The notes below the pieces were generated by a model. That model did no database searches. It was not told where the DNA came from and saw only the letters and a list, made by a program, of their open reading frames with translations. Both the position numbers and the translations under genes were made by a program. DNA of 38,842 nucleotides from a virus, in the IMG/VR virus record IMGVR_UViG_3300043449_001103, positions 1 through 38,842 of that record. One strand, 5' to 3'. Each line of letters opens with the position of its first letter. The stretch's first letter is position 1. Positions 29,445-37,223 of this stretch are shown here, piece after piece.

Positions 29445-31397
29445 ATGGCCGCAGAACTGTTTGACCCGTACACCCGCGTAACCGATGCCAACGCAGACGC
29501 GCTGTCCGGTGCCAAGATCTACTTCTACCAGACCGGCACCCTTGTCCTGCAATCGGTCTATACCGATGCGGATTTACAGGTCGCGCACACCAACCCGGTC
29601 GAGGCGGACGCAGGCGGCTTGTTCGCGCCGATCTATCTGGACAGCAGCAAGACCTATCGCGCGATCTTCAAGGATGCTTCCGGCAATCCGCTGGGGCTGG
29701 ACATCGACCCTGTCGCCAACAGTTCATTCCTGCTTCCCCTGACCGGGGCGGTTAGCCGTTCAGATGATGAGAAGCTGGCTGATTTCGTCAGCGTCAAGGA
29801 CTTTGGCGCGGTGGGCGATGGCACAACCAGCGATCAGACTGCTTTGGCGGCTGCGGTGGCTGCGGCCTATGCAGACGGGCTGCATCTGTACTGGCCGGAT
29901 GGCACGTATAAATCAACGGCAAACATCCCCTATCTCAATTCCGTGCGCCACTTCGGGCCGGGTGCAATCCTGCGCTCCTCGAACACGTTCTACGTTGACC
30001 CCAAGCGGTCGCAATCGAACACGCTCTACGTCTCGACCACGGGCAGCACGGCGAACGATGGCCTGTCCACCTCGCAGCCCCTGACCATTCCTGGCGCATG
30101 GGATGCGCTTGCCAATTACGGCCCTGACCTTGCGGGCAAGTGGAATGTCTCGCTTGCAGCGGGAACCTATACCAGCATCAACTCGACGTTCCCCATCGGC
30201 CTCAAGTCGGAATATCCGGTGGTGATTGAAGGACCGTCTGTCGGTGGCTCGCCCAACGTCCCGACCGCGATCATTGACGGGGGCAGCAGCAGCAACATCG
30301 CCATTCGCGCGCGCGGGAATAACTCGCTCTACGTCAAGAACATCAAGTTCAAGAACCACAGCGTAAGCGGCGGTTGCGGCGTTGCGGTGATCGGCGGGGG
30401 CGGATTCCTTGCGACCGATAACGTCCATGGTGAAAACAACTATGACACGCTGATTTGCTACAGCGGCAGGCTCTATGTCGGCGGCGGCATCTTTGACCTC
30501 TCGGTCGGCAACTATTCCGGCGTCCGGTCGATGTTCAACACTACCCACACCATTGGCGGCGTCTATGACATTGACACTGGCCTTGCCCCCTATCCAGGAG
30601 TGGGGCTTGGCCCGCTGTTTACCGCCACGACCCGCACGGCGCGCGGCGTTCTCATTCAGGAAAACTCGACCGGCCACGTTGAAAGCTGCACCTTCAACAA
30701 CCTGTCGAACGGTATTAACGTCCTCTCCAGTTCCCGCGCTCACTCGGCAGACAACACCTTCAAGAAATGCACCGTCTGCTATGAGGTGGAATCCGGCTCA
30801 AACGTGTTTGACGGGGCCAGCAGCAACAATGCCTACAATGTCGGCACGGCTGATGCGAACCTCCAGATTGCCCACTATTACGGCCACTCGGAGGAAACCT
30901 ATTCCTTCTCCAGCAGCGTGGTTCCTGTCATCACCGACATGGAGTTCACCCCGACCCCAGGCAGTGTGACCGGCACCCTGACGGAAACCACGCTTCACAC
31001 CTTCACCGACTATCTGCGCGGCCATGAGTTCAGCCGCTTCGGAATGCTGCGAATGCGCGTTGTCGGCTCAATGGTCGGGACCGCAGGCAACAAGACCATT
31101 CGTATGCGGGTGGCCGGCAGCCTGACCTCCAGCATCATCTTCAACTCGGCAGCGAACGGCAAGTTCGTGGCGGAACTGACAATGGTCATGTCCGGGGCCA
31201 ACACGCAGCAGAACTATTCGTGGGGCATCACCAACGGCAACGGCACCGGCAGCGGCGTGGGCGATGGCGATAACACCACGACCGCTGTGACGCTGGCGAC
31301 TGGCTCTCCGGTTACGATCACCCTGACCGGTGAACTGGGCAATACCGGCGACACGCTCACCATTGCCTATATCGAGATGATCCGGGGCGGCTCCTAA
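29445..31397 (+). CDS. tailspike / receptor-binding protein
   Basis: 650 residues. Residues 1-110 are a virion-attachment domain (FDPYTRVTDANADALSGAKI; YFYQTGTLVLQSVYTDADLQ). VKDFGAVGDGTTSDQTALAA at about 116-136 is the classic entry to a pectate-lyase-type beta-helix, which fills the middle (YPDGTYK-like and GVAVIGGGGFLATDNVHGEN segments). The C-terminus (about 500-650) is a beta module (GTLTETTLHTFTDYLRGHEF). It should bind, and perhaps cut, a surface polysaccharide; no certain active site can be named. Its sequence would set host range. Confidence 0.87.
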   Translation: MAAELFDPYTRVTDANADALSGAKIYFYQTGTLVLQSVYTDADLQVAHTNPVEADAGGLFAPIYLDSSKTYRAIFKDASGNPLGLDIDPVANSSFLLPLTGAVSRSDDEKLADFVSVKDFGAVGDGTTSDQTALAAAVAAAYADGLHLYWPDGTYKSTANIPYLNSVRHFGPGAILRSSNTFYVDPKRSQSNTLYVSTTGSTANDGLSTSQPLTIPGAWDALANYGPDLAGKWNVSLAAGTYTSINSTFPIGLKSEYPVVIEGPSVGGSPNVPTAIIDGGSSSNIAIRARGNNSLYVKNIKFKNHSVSGGCGVAVIGGGGFLATDNVHGENNYDTLICYSGRLYVGGGIFDLSVGNYSGVRSMFNTTHTIGGVYDIDTGLAPYPGVGLGPLFTATTRTARGVLIQENSTGHVESCTFNNLSNGINVLSSSRAHSADNTFKKCTVCYEVESGSNVFDGASSNNAYNVGTADANLQIAHYYGHSEETYSFSSSVVPVITDMEFTPTPGSVTGTLTETTLHTFTDYLRGHEFSRFGMLRMRVVGSMVGTAGNKTIRMRVAGSLTSSIIFNSAANGKFVAELTMVMSGANTQQNYSWGITNGNGTGSGVGDGDNTTTAVTLATGSPVTITLTGELGNTGDTLTIAYIEMIRGGS

Positions 31398-31822
31398 TGG
31401 GGTTCGACATTACCGCCCGCAATTGGGCGCGCAAAGCCCTGAACCTGTTATCCAGCGTTCCCACGCTTTCCAGCAACACATACTCGCCAAGTGCGACCGG
31501 CGTGACCAATGTCACCACGGTAACGCCTCAAACTGCGCAGTACTCCCGTAACGGCAGCACAGTCACAGTTTCTGGGCGGGTTGATGTAACAGCCACGGCC
31601 ACGGGGAACACCACATTCAGGATGACATTGCCTGTTGCGTCCAATTTTGCCTCTACGGGCGAACTGGCTGGAGGCGCGTTTTATGCGACCAACACGGTCG
31701 CCAATAACTCCTTTGCGCGCATCTCGGCGGATACCACAAATGACGAGGCGTCCTTTGCCTTCAACTCAACGGTAAACACCAGTGCGAGCTGGTTCTACCA
31801 CTTCACCTACACGGTGATCTGA
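31397..31822 (+). CDS. tailspike-associated beta protein, 141 aa
   Basis: The ATG overlaps the tailspike stop (TAATG). Ser/Thr/Asn-rich beta product: SPSATGVTNVTTVTPQTAQY, SRNGSTVTVSGRVDVTATAT, TTFRMTLPVASNFAS. Similar modules occur as receptor-binding tips or tailspike chaperones. It may attach to or assemble with the spike encoded upstream. Confidence 0.65.
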   Translation: MGFDITARNWARKALNLLSSVPTLSSNTYSPSATGVTNVTTVTPQTAQYSRNGSTVTVSGRVDVTATATGNTTFRMTLPVASNFASTGELAGGAFYATNTVANNSFARISADTTNDEASFAFNSTVNTSASWFYHFTYTVI

Positions 31823-32019
31823 TGAGGATGCGCGACATCTGGGAGCAGATTCCCAACGGCCTCAAGCATCTTGCTGATGCGCTTTCCATCACAACTTTGC
31901 TGGGGACGCTTGCACAGATGCTTCCGCACATAGCCGCCGCTCTGACAATCATCTGGACAGCTATTCGCATCGTCGAGACGCGAACGGTTCAAGGCTGGCT
32001 GCGCAAGAACAAGTCCTGA
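31822..32019 (+). CDS. membrane protein, holin candidate 1
   Basis: 65 residues with IPNGLKHLADALSITTLLGT and then a hydrophobic segment LPHIAAALTIIWTAIRIVET, ending in a basic tail (WLRKNKS). This motif is known from small podovirus membrane proteins near lysis genes. It has one long or two short membrane segments. A holin or holin-regulator role is inferred. Confidence 0.65.
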   Translation: MRMRDIWEQIPNGLKHLADALSITTLLGTLAQMLPHIAAALTIIWTAIRIVETRTVQGWLRKNKS

Positions 32020-32051
32020 AATAACTCCCTGCAACAATACGGGAAAGCCAT

Positions 32052-33221
32052 GTGCAAATTGACCCCAAGTTGTATGATTTCTGCACGCCCCGGCAACGGG
32101 AATTGCTGGAAGCCATCGAAACGCACGGAACTTGTTTAGCGGCGTCCCTCGCCTTGGGGATGCACAAAAGCACCGCATCCGCCGCACTGAATGATGTAAA
32201 GCGCAAGGCCGCAAAGGAAGGTTACGCACCGGGCCACTTTGTCCAAGGCACTGCGCCCGGCTTCACCATGTCCAAGGTTACCGTCCAGCGCGGCCCTGAC
32301 GGCACTGTAGAGCGAACATGGGAGCGGCAGTCTCCTGATAGGCTGGAGGCTATAAACGCGCTGCAAGGGGCCTTGGCGGGCATCCTTGAGGACTGCAAGG
32401 GGGTAATGCCTCCGGTTGCTCCCCCGGCCCATCATGACAAAGACCTTTTGACGCTCATTCCGATGGGTGATCCCCATTTCGGCCTTCTCGCATGGGCCAA
32501 GGAAGTGGGCGACAATTTCGACCTTAAGATTGCGGAAGACCTGACCTTTGCGGCGGTTGATCGGCTTTGCTCCATGACGCCCTCAAGTGAGACGGCTATG
32601 CTGCTCAATCTCGGGGACTTTTACCACGCTGATAATTCCAGCAACCGCACGCCTCAAAGCGGCAATGCACTAGATGTTGACGGGCGCTTTCAGCTTATCG
32701 CGCAAGTGGGCCTTAGGGCGCTTGCCCGCTGCATCGTCCGCCTGCTGGAGAAGCACGCCAAGGTTATCGTGCGGAATAACAGGGGCAATCATGACCCCCA
32801 TCAAGCCTTCATGCTCTCGCTCGCCCTTGACGCACTGTTCTCCAATGAACCGCGTGTCGAAGTAGAGATGACCCCGGCCAGCTTCTACTACTACCGCTTT
32901 GGCAAGACGCTGATCGGCTCGACCCATGGCGATGGGGCCAAACTGGCAGACCTCCCGCTTATCATGGCGACGGACGTTCCGCAGGACTGGGCCGCTGCAA
33001 CGTGGCGCGTGTGGCATTGCGGCCATTTTCATCACGATCAACTCAAGGACCATCCCGGCTGCACGGTGGAGACGCACCGCACGTTGGCGGTCAATGACGC
33101 TTGGCACAAACACAATGGCTATCGCTCGGGCCGGGACATGAAGGCGCTGATCTATCACCGTGAGCATGGCGAGGTGAGCCGCATCCGGTGCGGTCTATCC
33201 ATGATGATGGAGGCAGTATGA
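32052..33221 (+). CDS. wHTH plus calcineurin-like metallophosphoesterase
   Basis: 389 residues from a GTG start behind GGGAAA. Residues 10-60 are an HTH (TPRQRELLEAIETHGTCLAA, then SLALGMHKSTASAALNDVKR). From about 130 the metallophosphoesterase motifs are in order: MGDPHFG (139-144), NLGDFYHADN (186-195), NRGNHD (243-248), STHGDGAK (290-297) and GHFHHD (324-329), with two-metal ligands complete. Such DNA-binding phosphoesterases appear among late genes of several podoviruses; a role in nucleic-acid or nucleotide processing is inferred. It sits between the two holin candidates, an unusual place for an enzyme. Confidence 0.88.
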   Translation: MQIDPKLYDFCTPRQRELLEAIETHGTCLAASLALGMHKSTASAALNDVKRKAAKEGYAPGHFVQGTAPGFTMSKVTVQRGPDGTVERTWERQSPDRLEAINALQGALAGILEDCKGVMPPVAPPAHHDKDLLTLIPMGDPHFGLLAWAKEVGDNFDLKIAEDLTFAAVDRLCSMTPSSETAMLLNLGDFYHADNSSNRTPQSGNALDVDGRFQLIAQVGLRALARCIVRLLEKHAKVIVRNNRGNHDPHQAFMLSLALDALFSNEPRVEVEMTPASFYYYRFGKTLIGSTHGDGAKLADLPLIMATDVPQDWAAATWRVWHCGHFHHDQLKDHPGCTVETHRTLAVNDAWHKHNGYRSGRDMKALIYHREHGEVSRIRCGLSMMMEAV

Positions 33222-33445
33222 CATACCATCACCTAGGCGCAGACCATCCCGAGCGGGAAGAAGTACGGCGCAAATTGGGCCTTACCCCGCAAAACGTCCC
33301 GAGCGGTAAGGAACGCTCTGACCACGTAGAGGCCACCATAGAGGCATTGCAGCGGGTTGTAGACCGCCTGCGCGGCGGAACCTCGCCAGAGGACTGCGGG
33401 CGCGATGTGGTGCTGATCGGGCGCATGATGGAGCGGCGGATATGA
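33218..33445 (+). CDS. hypothetical protein, 75 aa
   Basis: ATG by ATGA overlap with GGAGG upstream. Helical, charged: HLGADHPEREEVRRKLGLTP, then VEATIEALQRVVDRLRGG. It follows the phosphoesterase and overlaps the lysozyme start, so it is within the lysis operon. Function unknown. Confidence 0.65.
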   Translation: MTYHHLGADHPEREEVRRKLGLTPQNVPSGKERSDHVEATIEALQRVVDRLRGGTSPEDCGRDVVLIGRMMERRI

Positions 33446-33882
33446 GATCCACAAACGCGGCAGGCATTGACCTCATCAAGCATTTCGAAGGGCTATCCCT
33501 GAGGGCCTATCCAGACCCCGCAACGCATGGCCCGCCTTGGACCATTGGCTACGGGCATACAGGGCCGGAAGTGGTGCCGGGACAGGTTATCAGCGAGGGG
33601 CAGGCGCACGCGCTCCTGAAGGCTGATGTGGCAAAATTCGAGGCGGGCGTTGCCAAGTTGGCACCAAAGACAACCGACAACCAGTTCGCGGCCCTTGTCT
33701 CCTTTGCCTACAATTGTGGTTTGGCGAACCTGAAAGCCTCCACGCTCCTGCGGCTGCATAACGCCGGGGACTATGTGGGCGCTGCAAAGCAGTTTTTTCG
33801 CTGGAATCGCGGCGCTGGTAAAATCTTGTCGGGTTTGACAAGGCGGCGGGCAGCGGAGTCCGAACTCTACAAGAAGGACTGA
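33442..33882 (+). CDS. endolysin, GH24 lysozyme
   Basis: 146 residues. The T4/P22-lysozyme triad is visible: HFEG (E16), AYPDPAT (D25) and WTIGYGHT (T34), followed by FAALVSFAYNCGLANLKAST and a C-terminal SGLTRRRAAESELY. It hydrolyses the sugar backbone of peptidoglycan. There is no signal or SAR segment at the N-terminus, so it depends on a holin for release. Confidence 0.95.
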   Translation: MRSTNAAGIDLIKHFEGLSLRAYPDPATHGPPWTIGYGHTGPEVVPGQVISEGQAHALLKADVAKFEAGVAKLAPKTTDNQFAALVSFAYNCGLANLKASTLLRLHNAGDYVGAAKQFFRWNRGAGKILSGLTRRRAAESELYKKD

Positions 33883-33884
33883 CC

Positions 33885-34043
33885 ATGATCGCATACGTCA
33901 AAGCCCGCCTCCTTGAGCGCACCACTTGGGCTGGTGTTGTCATCGCCGTAACTGGTGGCAGTGCCTTGGCAGCGCCCTATTCGTGGATTGCCATTGCCGC
34001 AGGGGTGATTGCGGTGATCGTGCCTAACAAGGGCGCGGAGTGA
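33885..34043 (+). CDS. small two-TM protein, holin candidate 2
   Basis: 52 residues; AAGGA six bases upstream of the ATG. Two hydrophobic helices (WAGVVIAVTGGSALAAPYSW, then IAIAAGVIAVIVP) with a basic N-terminus (KARLLERTT). This is the type of small class II holin common beside GH24 lysozymes in alphaproteobacterial phages. Confidence 0.7.
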   Translation: MIAYVKARLLERTTWAGVVIAVTGGSALAAPYSWIAIAAGVIAVIVPNKGAE

Positions 34044-34209
34044 TGCTGCGGGCCGGGTTTGATACCGACTAGGGTTTGGTTCTCATGGGCTGACCATTCT
34101 CCCGAACACTGTTGCGAAGCCAACAGCAACCGGCCTTTGTCTAATGCTCCGCGTGTCCTTCCACGCCGCCGCAGCCCCAACTACCTAGCAAAAACAACAG
34201 GAATCCGCA
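34044..34209 (+). other. gap before the spanin genes
   Basis: 166 bases with no convincing gene. A short frame from the ATG at 34043 stops after nine codons. A longer frame (34059-34319) runs into Rz without a ribosome site and reads like a shadow. Confidence 0.5.
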
Positions 34210-34710
34210 ATGCTTTTCGCCCTCCTAACCCGGTTCCTGGCGCTTCCACGGTGGGTCCATTTTGTGCTTGCCGGTGCGGGCCTTGCGCTGGCCTTTGCCC
34301 TCTGGCTGCGCATCCATGACGCTGGTGTGAGAAATGAACAAAAGCGGCTTGATCGTGCAGAATATGAACAAGCCCTAGCCGAGGCGGAATTGCTCGCCAT
34401 CAAGGCCCGCGCCGATGCCGAGGCAGAATCCAGAAGGAAAGCCAATGTTGCCCAAGCCAGCCACGATGCGGAAATGTCTCGCGCTGTTGACCTTGCCGCT
34501 GCTTATAAGCGCGCTAACCGCCTGCACACCGTCTCCGGTCAAGGTGCGTCCTGCCAAGCCATTGCCACATCCAGAGATAGCGGTTCCAGCCTTCCTGAAA
34601 GCCCCGCCTCCGCAGCCGTCATGGTTGCGGTGAGCGAGGAGGATGTAAACGCCTGCACTGGCGCGGCGGTCTATGCTCGGCAGGCGTTCGAGTGGGCTAG
34701 GGGGCTGTAG
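34210..34710 (+). CDS. Rz-like inner-membrane spanin
   Basis: 166 residues, AGGA seven bases upstream of the ATG. One N-terminal membrane helix (WVHFVLAGAGLALAFALWLR) is followed by a periplasmic coiled coil rich in Ala, Glu and Arg (EYEQALAEAELLAIKARADA). It should form the i-spanin that fuses inner and outer membranes at lysis. The outer-membrane partner is embedded in its sequence in another frame. Confidence 0.88.
   Translation: MLFALLTRFLALPRWVHFVLAGAGLALAFALWLRIHDAGVRNEQKRLDRAEYEQALAEAELLAIKARADAEAESRRKANVAQASHDAEMSRAVDLAAAYKRANRLHTVSGQGASCQAIATSRDSGSSLPESPASAAVMVAVSEEDVNACTGAAVYARQAFEWARGL
34466..34633 (+). CDS. Rz1-like outer-membrane lipoprotein spanin, nested in Rz
   Basis: 55 residues in the alternative frame. 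The signal peptide KCLALLTLPLLISALTAC ends in a lipobox with Cys20, then a Pro-rich tail (PSPVKVRPAKPLPHPEIAVP) as in lambda Rz1. The gene lies completely inside Rz (34210-34710). The start at 34466 was chosen so that the signal peptide stands at the N-terminus; a start at 34415 would add 17 unlikely residues. Confidence 0.85.
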   Translation: MRKCLALLTLPLLISALTACTPSPVKVRPAKPLPHPEIAVPAFLKAPPPQPSWLR

Positions 34711-34767
34711 CCCGGTCGATCTAGGCCCGGAGATTGTGCTGTTTGCTAGGGTGCTGGCTCACAGGAC

Positions 34768-35004
34768 TTAGGCGGTTTGCCGCTTATGCTCCGCCATAAC
34801 AGCCTCAACCGCGGCGGCTTCCATTTGCCAATCGCAAGCCCTGCATTCGCTGGCCGTCCCGTGCTGCGCCTCCATGTAGCATTTCCCCATCGGGCAGCAT
34901 ATCGCGCGGGCTAGCTTCTCGAATAGCGGGGTGCAGGTGCAAGAGCCGGGATAGGCTCCGGTGTGGTCTTCGCAATCGCGGTGGTGGATCTTCTGCATGG
35001 TCAT
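34768..35004 (-). CDS. small Cys-rich protein, 78 aa
   Basis: Starts by TGATG overlap with the upstream gene. Eight cysteines lie in pairs (DCEDHTGAYPGSCTCTPL; AICCPMGKCYME; ECRACDW), suggesting zinc binding. No known domain name. It is the last leftward gene, ending convergent to the spanin genes, and would lie at the prophage end after integration. Confidence 0.65.
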   Translation of the reverse strand: MTMQKIHHRDCEDHTGAYPGSCTCTPLFEKLARAICCPMGKCYMEAQHGTASECRACDWQMEAAAVEAVMAEHKRQTA

Positions 35005-35297
35005 CAGCCCTTCGGTGGCGCAGGCATAGGCATCCAGTGGCTAGCACTATAGATTGTGCCTTTGGGGACGCTACGGACCTTGCCTTTGGCATCACCCTTC
35101 CACTTGTGGGCGACAAGAACCTCTCCGCCTGGTGCATCGAAGCCAAACGCCATTCGCAGTTTTCTCTCCGCCTCATTCGGCATGACGTAGGCAAGGAAAT
35201 AGCGATCCTTGGGCGCGGTTGATATGTCGCGCCATTCGCCAGCACCAGCGCGATAGCACCAGCATGTGCGCTTAATTTCGGCCTGATCCTCATCCAT
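35004..35297 (-). CDS. DUF551-like protein, 97 aa
   Basis: Contains WRDISTAPKD near the beginning and HWMPMPAPPKG at the C-terminus, the two ends of the DUF551 phage/prophage family of unknown function. Start: the ATG at 35297 has GGGAGGA six bases upstream, whereas the ATG at 35303 is too close to that site. It is one of three leftward genes between the spanins and attP. Confidence 0.75.
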   Translation of the reverse strand: MDEDQAEIKRTCWCYRAGAGEWRDISTAPKDRYFLAYVMPNEAERKLRMAFGFDAPGGEVLVAHKWKGDAKGKVRSVPKGTIYSASHWMPMPAPPKG

Positions 35298-35299
35298 CG

Positions 35300-35629
35300 T
35301 CATTCCTCCCAGATGATCGGCTCGCCGGGGCGGGCGCTTTCGTGCATGTCGGCGGTGTTCCACCAGTCATGCAATTGGTTTGCCAGTTCCGCTAACCGCT
35401 TTTTGGTTAGGCGCGTGCCAACATACTGGCCGGTGGCAAACACCCGGAAATGATTGTCCAGCAGCCATTGCAATTCGTCAGCATGGTGCAGGATGAGGGC
35501 GGATAAGTCCTCTCTGCTCATCGAGGCGTTGGCGCGGTCGATCAGTTTTGGGTTCAGGTATTTTCGCTTGGCCTCGCCAGCGGTGATGCGCTCGCTCAGA
35601 TTGCGGTAGAGGCGCTGTTTGCCGCCCAT
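35300..35629 (-). CDS. hypothetical protein, 109 aa, next to attP
   Basis: AAGGGA stands seven bases before the ATG. Helical, charged product (DLSALILHHADELQWLLDNH; KKRLAELANQLHDWWNTADM). In the lysogen it would lie at the prophage edge, cut off from the PL operon. Unknown function. Confidence 0.7.
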   Translation of the reverse strand: MGGKQRLYRNLSERITAGEAKRKYLNPKLIDRANASMSREDLSALILHHADELQWLLDNHFRVFATGQYVGTRLTKKRLAELANQLHDWWNTADMHESARPGEPIIWEE

Positions 35630-35664
35630 TCGGTTTTCCCTTCGTTCGCTAGGTGTTGAAATAG

Positions 35665-35684
35665 TGGTCAGAAAATGGTCAGCA
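35665..35684. repeat. arm-type repeat left of attP core
   Basis: TGGTCAGAAAATGGTCAGCA: two TGGTCAG units 11 bases apart. Its 19/20 match at 35884-35903 lies on the other side of the attP core. Probably an integrase arm-binding site. Confidence 0.6.
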
Positions 35685-35765
35685 GATTACGCTTTGTTCC
35701 CCATTGAATCACGCTCCGTTCGCAATCTAAATGACGGAAAACCGCCATTTCTTGCGTCTTACTCC

Positions 35766-35812
35766 CGTTTACACCGAGAGGGTCGGGGGTTCGAGCCCCT
35801 CACCGCCCACCA
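35766..35812 (+). other. attP core: 3' part of tRNA-Val(TAC)
   Basis: This 47-base stretch runs from the anticodon loop (TTTACAC, anticodon TAC at 35770-35772) through the T-arm GGGGGTTCGAGCCCCTC to ACCGCCC, A and CCA of a tRNA. No 5' half is present, so it is not a working tRNA gene. Phage integrases often use tRNA 3' ends; insertion here would rebuild the host tRNA-Val. It is 18 bases from the end of the integrase gene, the normal attP layout. Confidence 0.88.
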
Positions 35813-35830
35813 TTTCAAAGCCCTGTAAAC

Positions 35831-37033
35831 CTAGGCTTTTTCACGTTCCCTAGCAACCACAATTTTCTTGTTGTCTGCCGTAATGGTCAGAAAGTGGTCA
35901 GCACTCCAGCGGTTCGCCTCCCGCTCTACCTCGTTCCAAAGTTTGGTCAGCGCCTTCTCGGCCTTCGCCATTTTCAACGGGTCATGGTGCGCATAACGCT
36001 CGCTTGTAGCCATCAGGCTATCGTCGCGGTCCTTGTGGCCCAGCAAGCCGCTGATCTGCTCACCCGGCACACCTTCGTTCCGTAGATAGCTTGCGACGGT
36101 ATGGCGGATTGTCTTTGGCACGTATTCGGCAGGGATGCCTAGTTTGGCGCGCATGGTTCGCCACCATCGCTTGCGGGACTTCACCGCGTCCATCTGCCAG
36201 CCCTCCAGGACTGCCCGTAGAGGCGGAATAACCGGCGCAACGGGGTTCCGCTTGTCTGTTAGGGGCCATGCAGGCGGGTGGAGGTCTATCAGCCCGCCTT
36301 GCCGCTGGATCGCGGGATTGAACGCAAGGGCTGCATCTGGCCTTGCGCCTGTTGCCAGCATCAACTGCAACCACTGCCGCGCGCCGGGTTCTTGCATGGC
36401 ATAGCCAAGCATCGCCCCTAACTGCTTCGTCGTGAAGATATGCGAGCGGGCAGGGGAGCGCATCTTCTTGTCTACGGACGGGATGCGCGGCCTCATCGGA
36501 ATCCGGTTAGCCGCCTCGGCGTGGTTCAGGGCGCTGCGCAAATCCTCGATATTGCGCTGGACTGCCTCACCACTCACGCCTTGCGATGTGTGACGATAGA
36601 CCTTGCCGCCCCATTCCACTTCCCATCCATGCGGCCCCATACGCCAGCGACGGAAGCGCGCCACCGATACCTTGTTGATGTCGGCAACCAGCGCGCCGGT
36701 CCCAAGTTCATCCTGTTGCAGGAAGCCGATCCACGCGCGAAAACTGGACTTGATCGTATCAACCCGGCGAACGTCTGGTCCATGCTCGCGCAGATAGTTG
36801 AACAGGTGCGGCAACAGTTCGGCGTGTTCGATGGATTGGGGTTTGCGCGACCGCTGATCGGCCTCAAACGCGCGCAGGACGGCCTTTGCTTGCTCTAGAT
36901 CCCGGCACTTAGTTGAGCGATAGACAACGGTCCGGTTGCGTTTTGTGGCGATTTGCCAAGCGTCGGATTTGCCGTCGCGGCGTTTTTCGAGCCAGTAGTC
37001 CCCAACGATGAAGGGGGAGTTTTCGCGGGACAT
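35831..37033 (-). CDS. int: tyrosine integrase
   Basis: 400 residues; GAGG upstream of the ATG at 37033. A core-binding SAM-like domain lies at about 65-175, the catalytic domain from about 198: Arg in LATGARPDAA (R231), RHT (R310, H311) in PKTIRHTVASYL, GHK (H333) in LLGHKDRDD, and the Tyr nucleophile in SERYAHHDP (Y347). The first His of the usual HxxR box is Lys (K307), a tolerated variant. It would recombine attP (35766-35812) with a host tRNA-Val gene. Confidence 0.93.
   Translation of the reverse strand: MSRENSPFIVGDYWLEKRRDGKSDAWQIATKRNRTVVYRSTKCRDLEQAKAVLRAFEADQRSRKPQSIEHAELLPHLFNYLREHGPDVRRVDTIKSSFRAWIGFLQQDELGTGALVADINKVSVARFRRWRMGPHGWEVEWGGKVYRHTSQGVSGEAVQRNIEDLRSALNHAEAANRIPMRPRIPSVDKKMRSPARSHIFTTKQLGAMLGYAMQEPGARQWLQLMLATGARPDAALAFNPAIQRQGGLIDLHPPAWPLTDKRNPVAPVIPPLRAVLEGWQMDAVKSRKRWWRTMRAKLGIPAEYVPKTIRHTVASYLRNEGVPGEQISGLLGHKDRDDSLMATSERYAHHDPLKMAKAEKALTKLWNEVEREANRWSADHFLTITADNKKIVVAREREKA
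35884..35903. repeat. arm-type repeat right of attP core
   Basis: TGGTCAGAAAGTGGTCAGCA, inside the end of the integrase gene, 72 bases from the attP core. It has the same tandem TGGTCAG arrangement and orientation as the copy at 35665-35684. Confidence 0.6.
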
Positions 37034-37173
37034 AATTCCTCTGCCTCAATTTCTGCCAGAAGGCGCAATACACCGAACTGGCCAAGTTCTTGCAATTGGT
37101 CGTGCGTGAAGGCTGCGCCGGTTTCATTGCGAAGGGCGCGGCGGAATTTCGAGGCGATGCTGTGCGCGCTCAT
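36895..37173 (-). CDS. small protein overlapping the integrase start
   Basis: 92 residues, ATG at 37173 with GGAGG five bases upstream. The first 46 residues are helical (HSIASKFRRALRNETGAAFT; QLQELGQFGVLRLLAEIEAE) and look like a genuine domain. The second half overlaps the first 139 bases of the integrase gene in another frame and is Ser/Thr/Asn-rich, probably disordered. The position upstream of int is where an excisionase often lies, but there is no clear Xis motif. Confidence 0.6.
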   Translation of the reverse strand: MSAHSIASKFRRALRNETGAAFTHDQLQELGQFGVLRLLAEIEAEELCPAKTPPSSLGTTGSKNAATANPTLGKSPQNATGPLSIAQLSAGI

Positions 37174-37223
37174 TCGGTCCTCCGCTTGATGTCGGCTTCC
37201 TTGAAGCGTGCTGGCGCGGTCAT
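37170..37223 (-). CDS. 17-aa peptide, possibly a truncated int-associated small protein
   Basis: A frame MTAPARFKEADIKRRTE, with ATGA overlaps at both ends. Its start resembles the conserved N-terminus of a short protein often found next to integrases in alphaproteobacterial phages; the rest of that protein is missing. It could be a remnant kept for translational coupling. Low confidence. Confidence 0.35.
   Translation of the reverse strand: MTAPARFKEADIKRRTE

Noticed and set aside
34059-34319. 86-codon frame before and into Rz
   Set aside because: No ribosome site, Pro/Cys/Arg-rich shadow composition, and overlaps the clear Rz start.
35760-35812. A tRNA gene
   Set aside because: Only the anticodon loop and 3' part are present; the 5' acceptor, D-arm and full anticodon stem are missing. 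It is an attP core.
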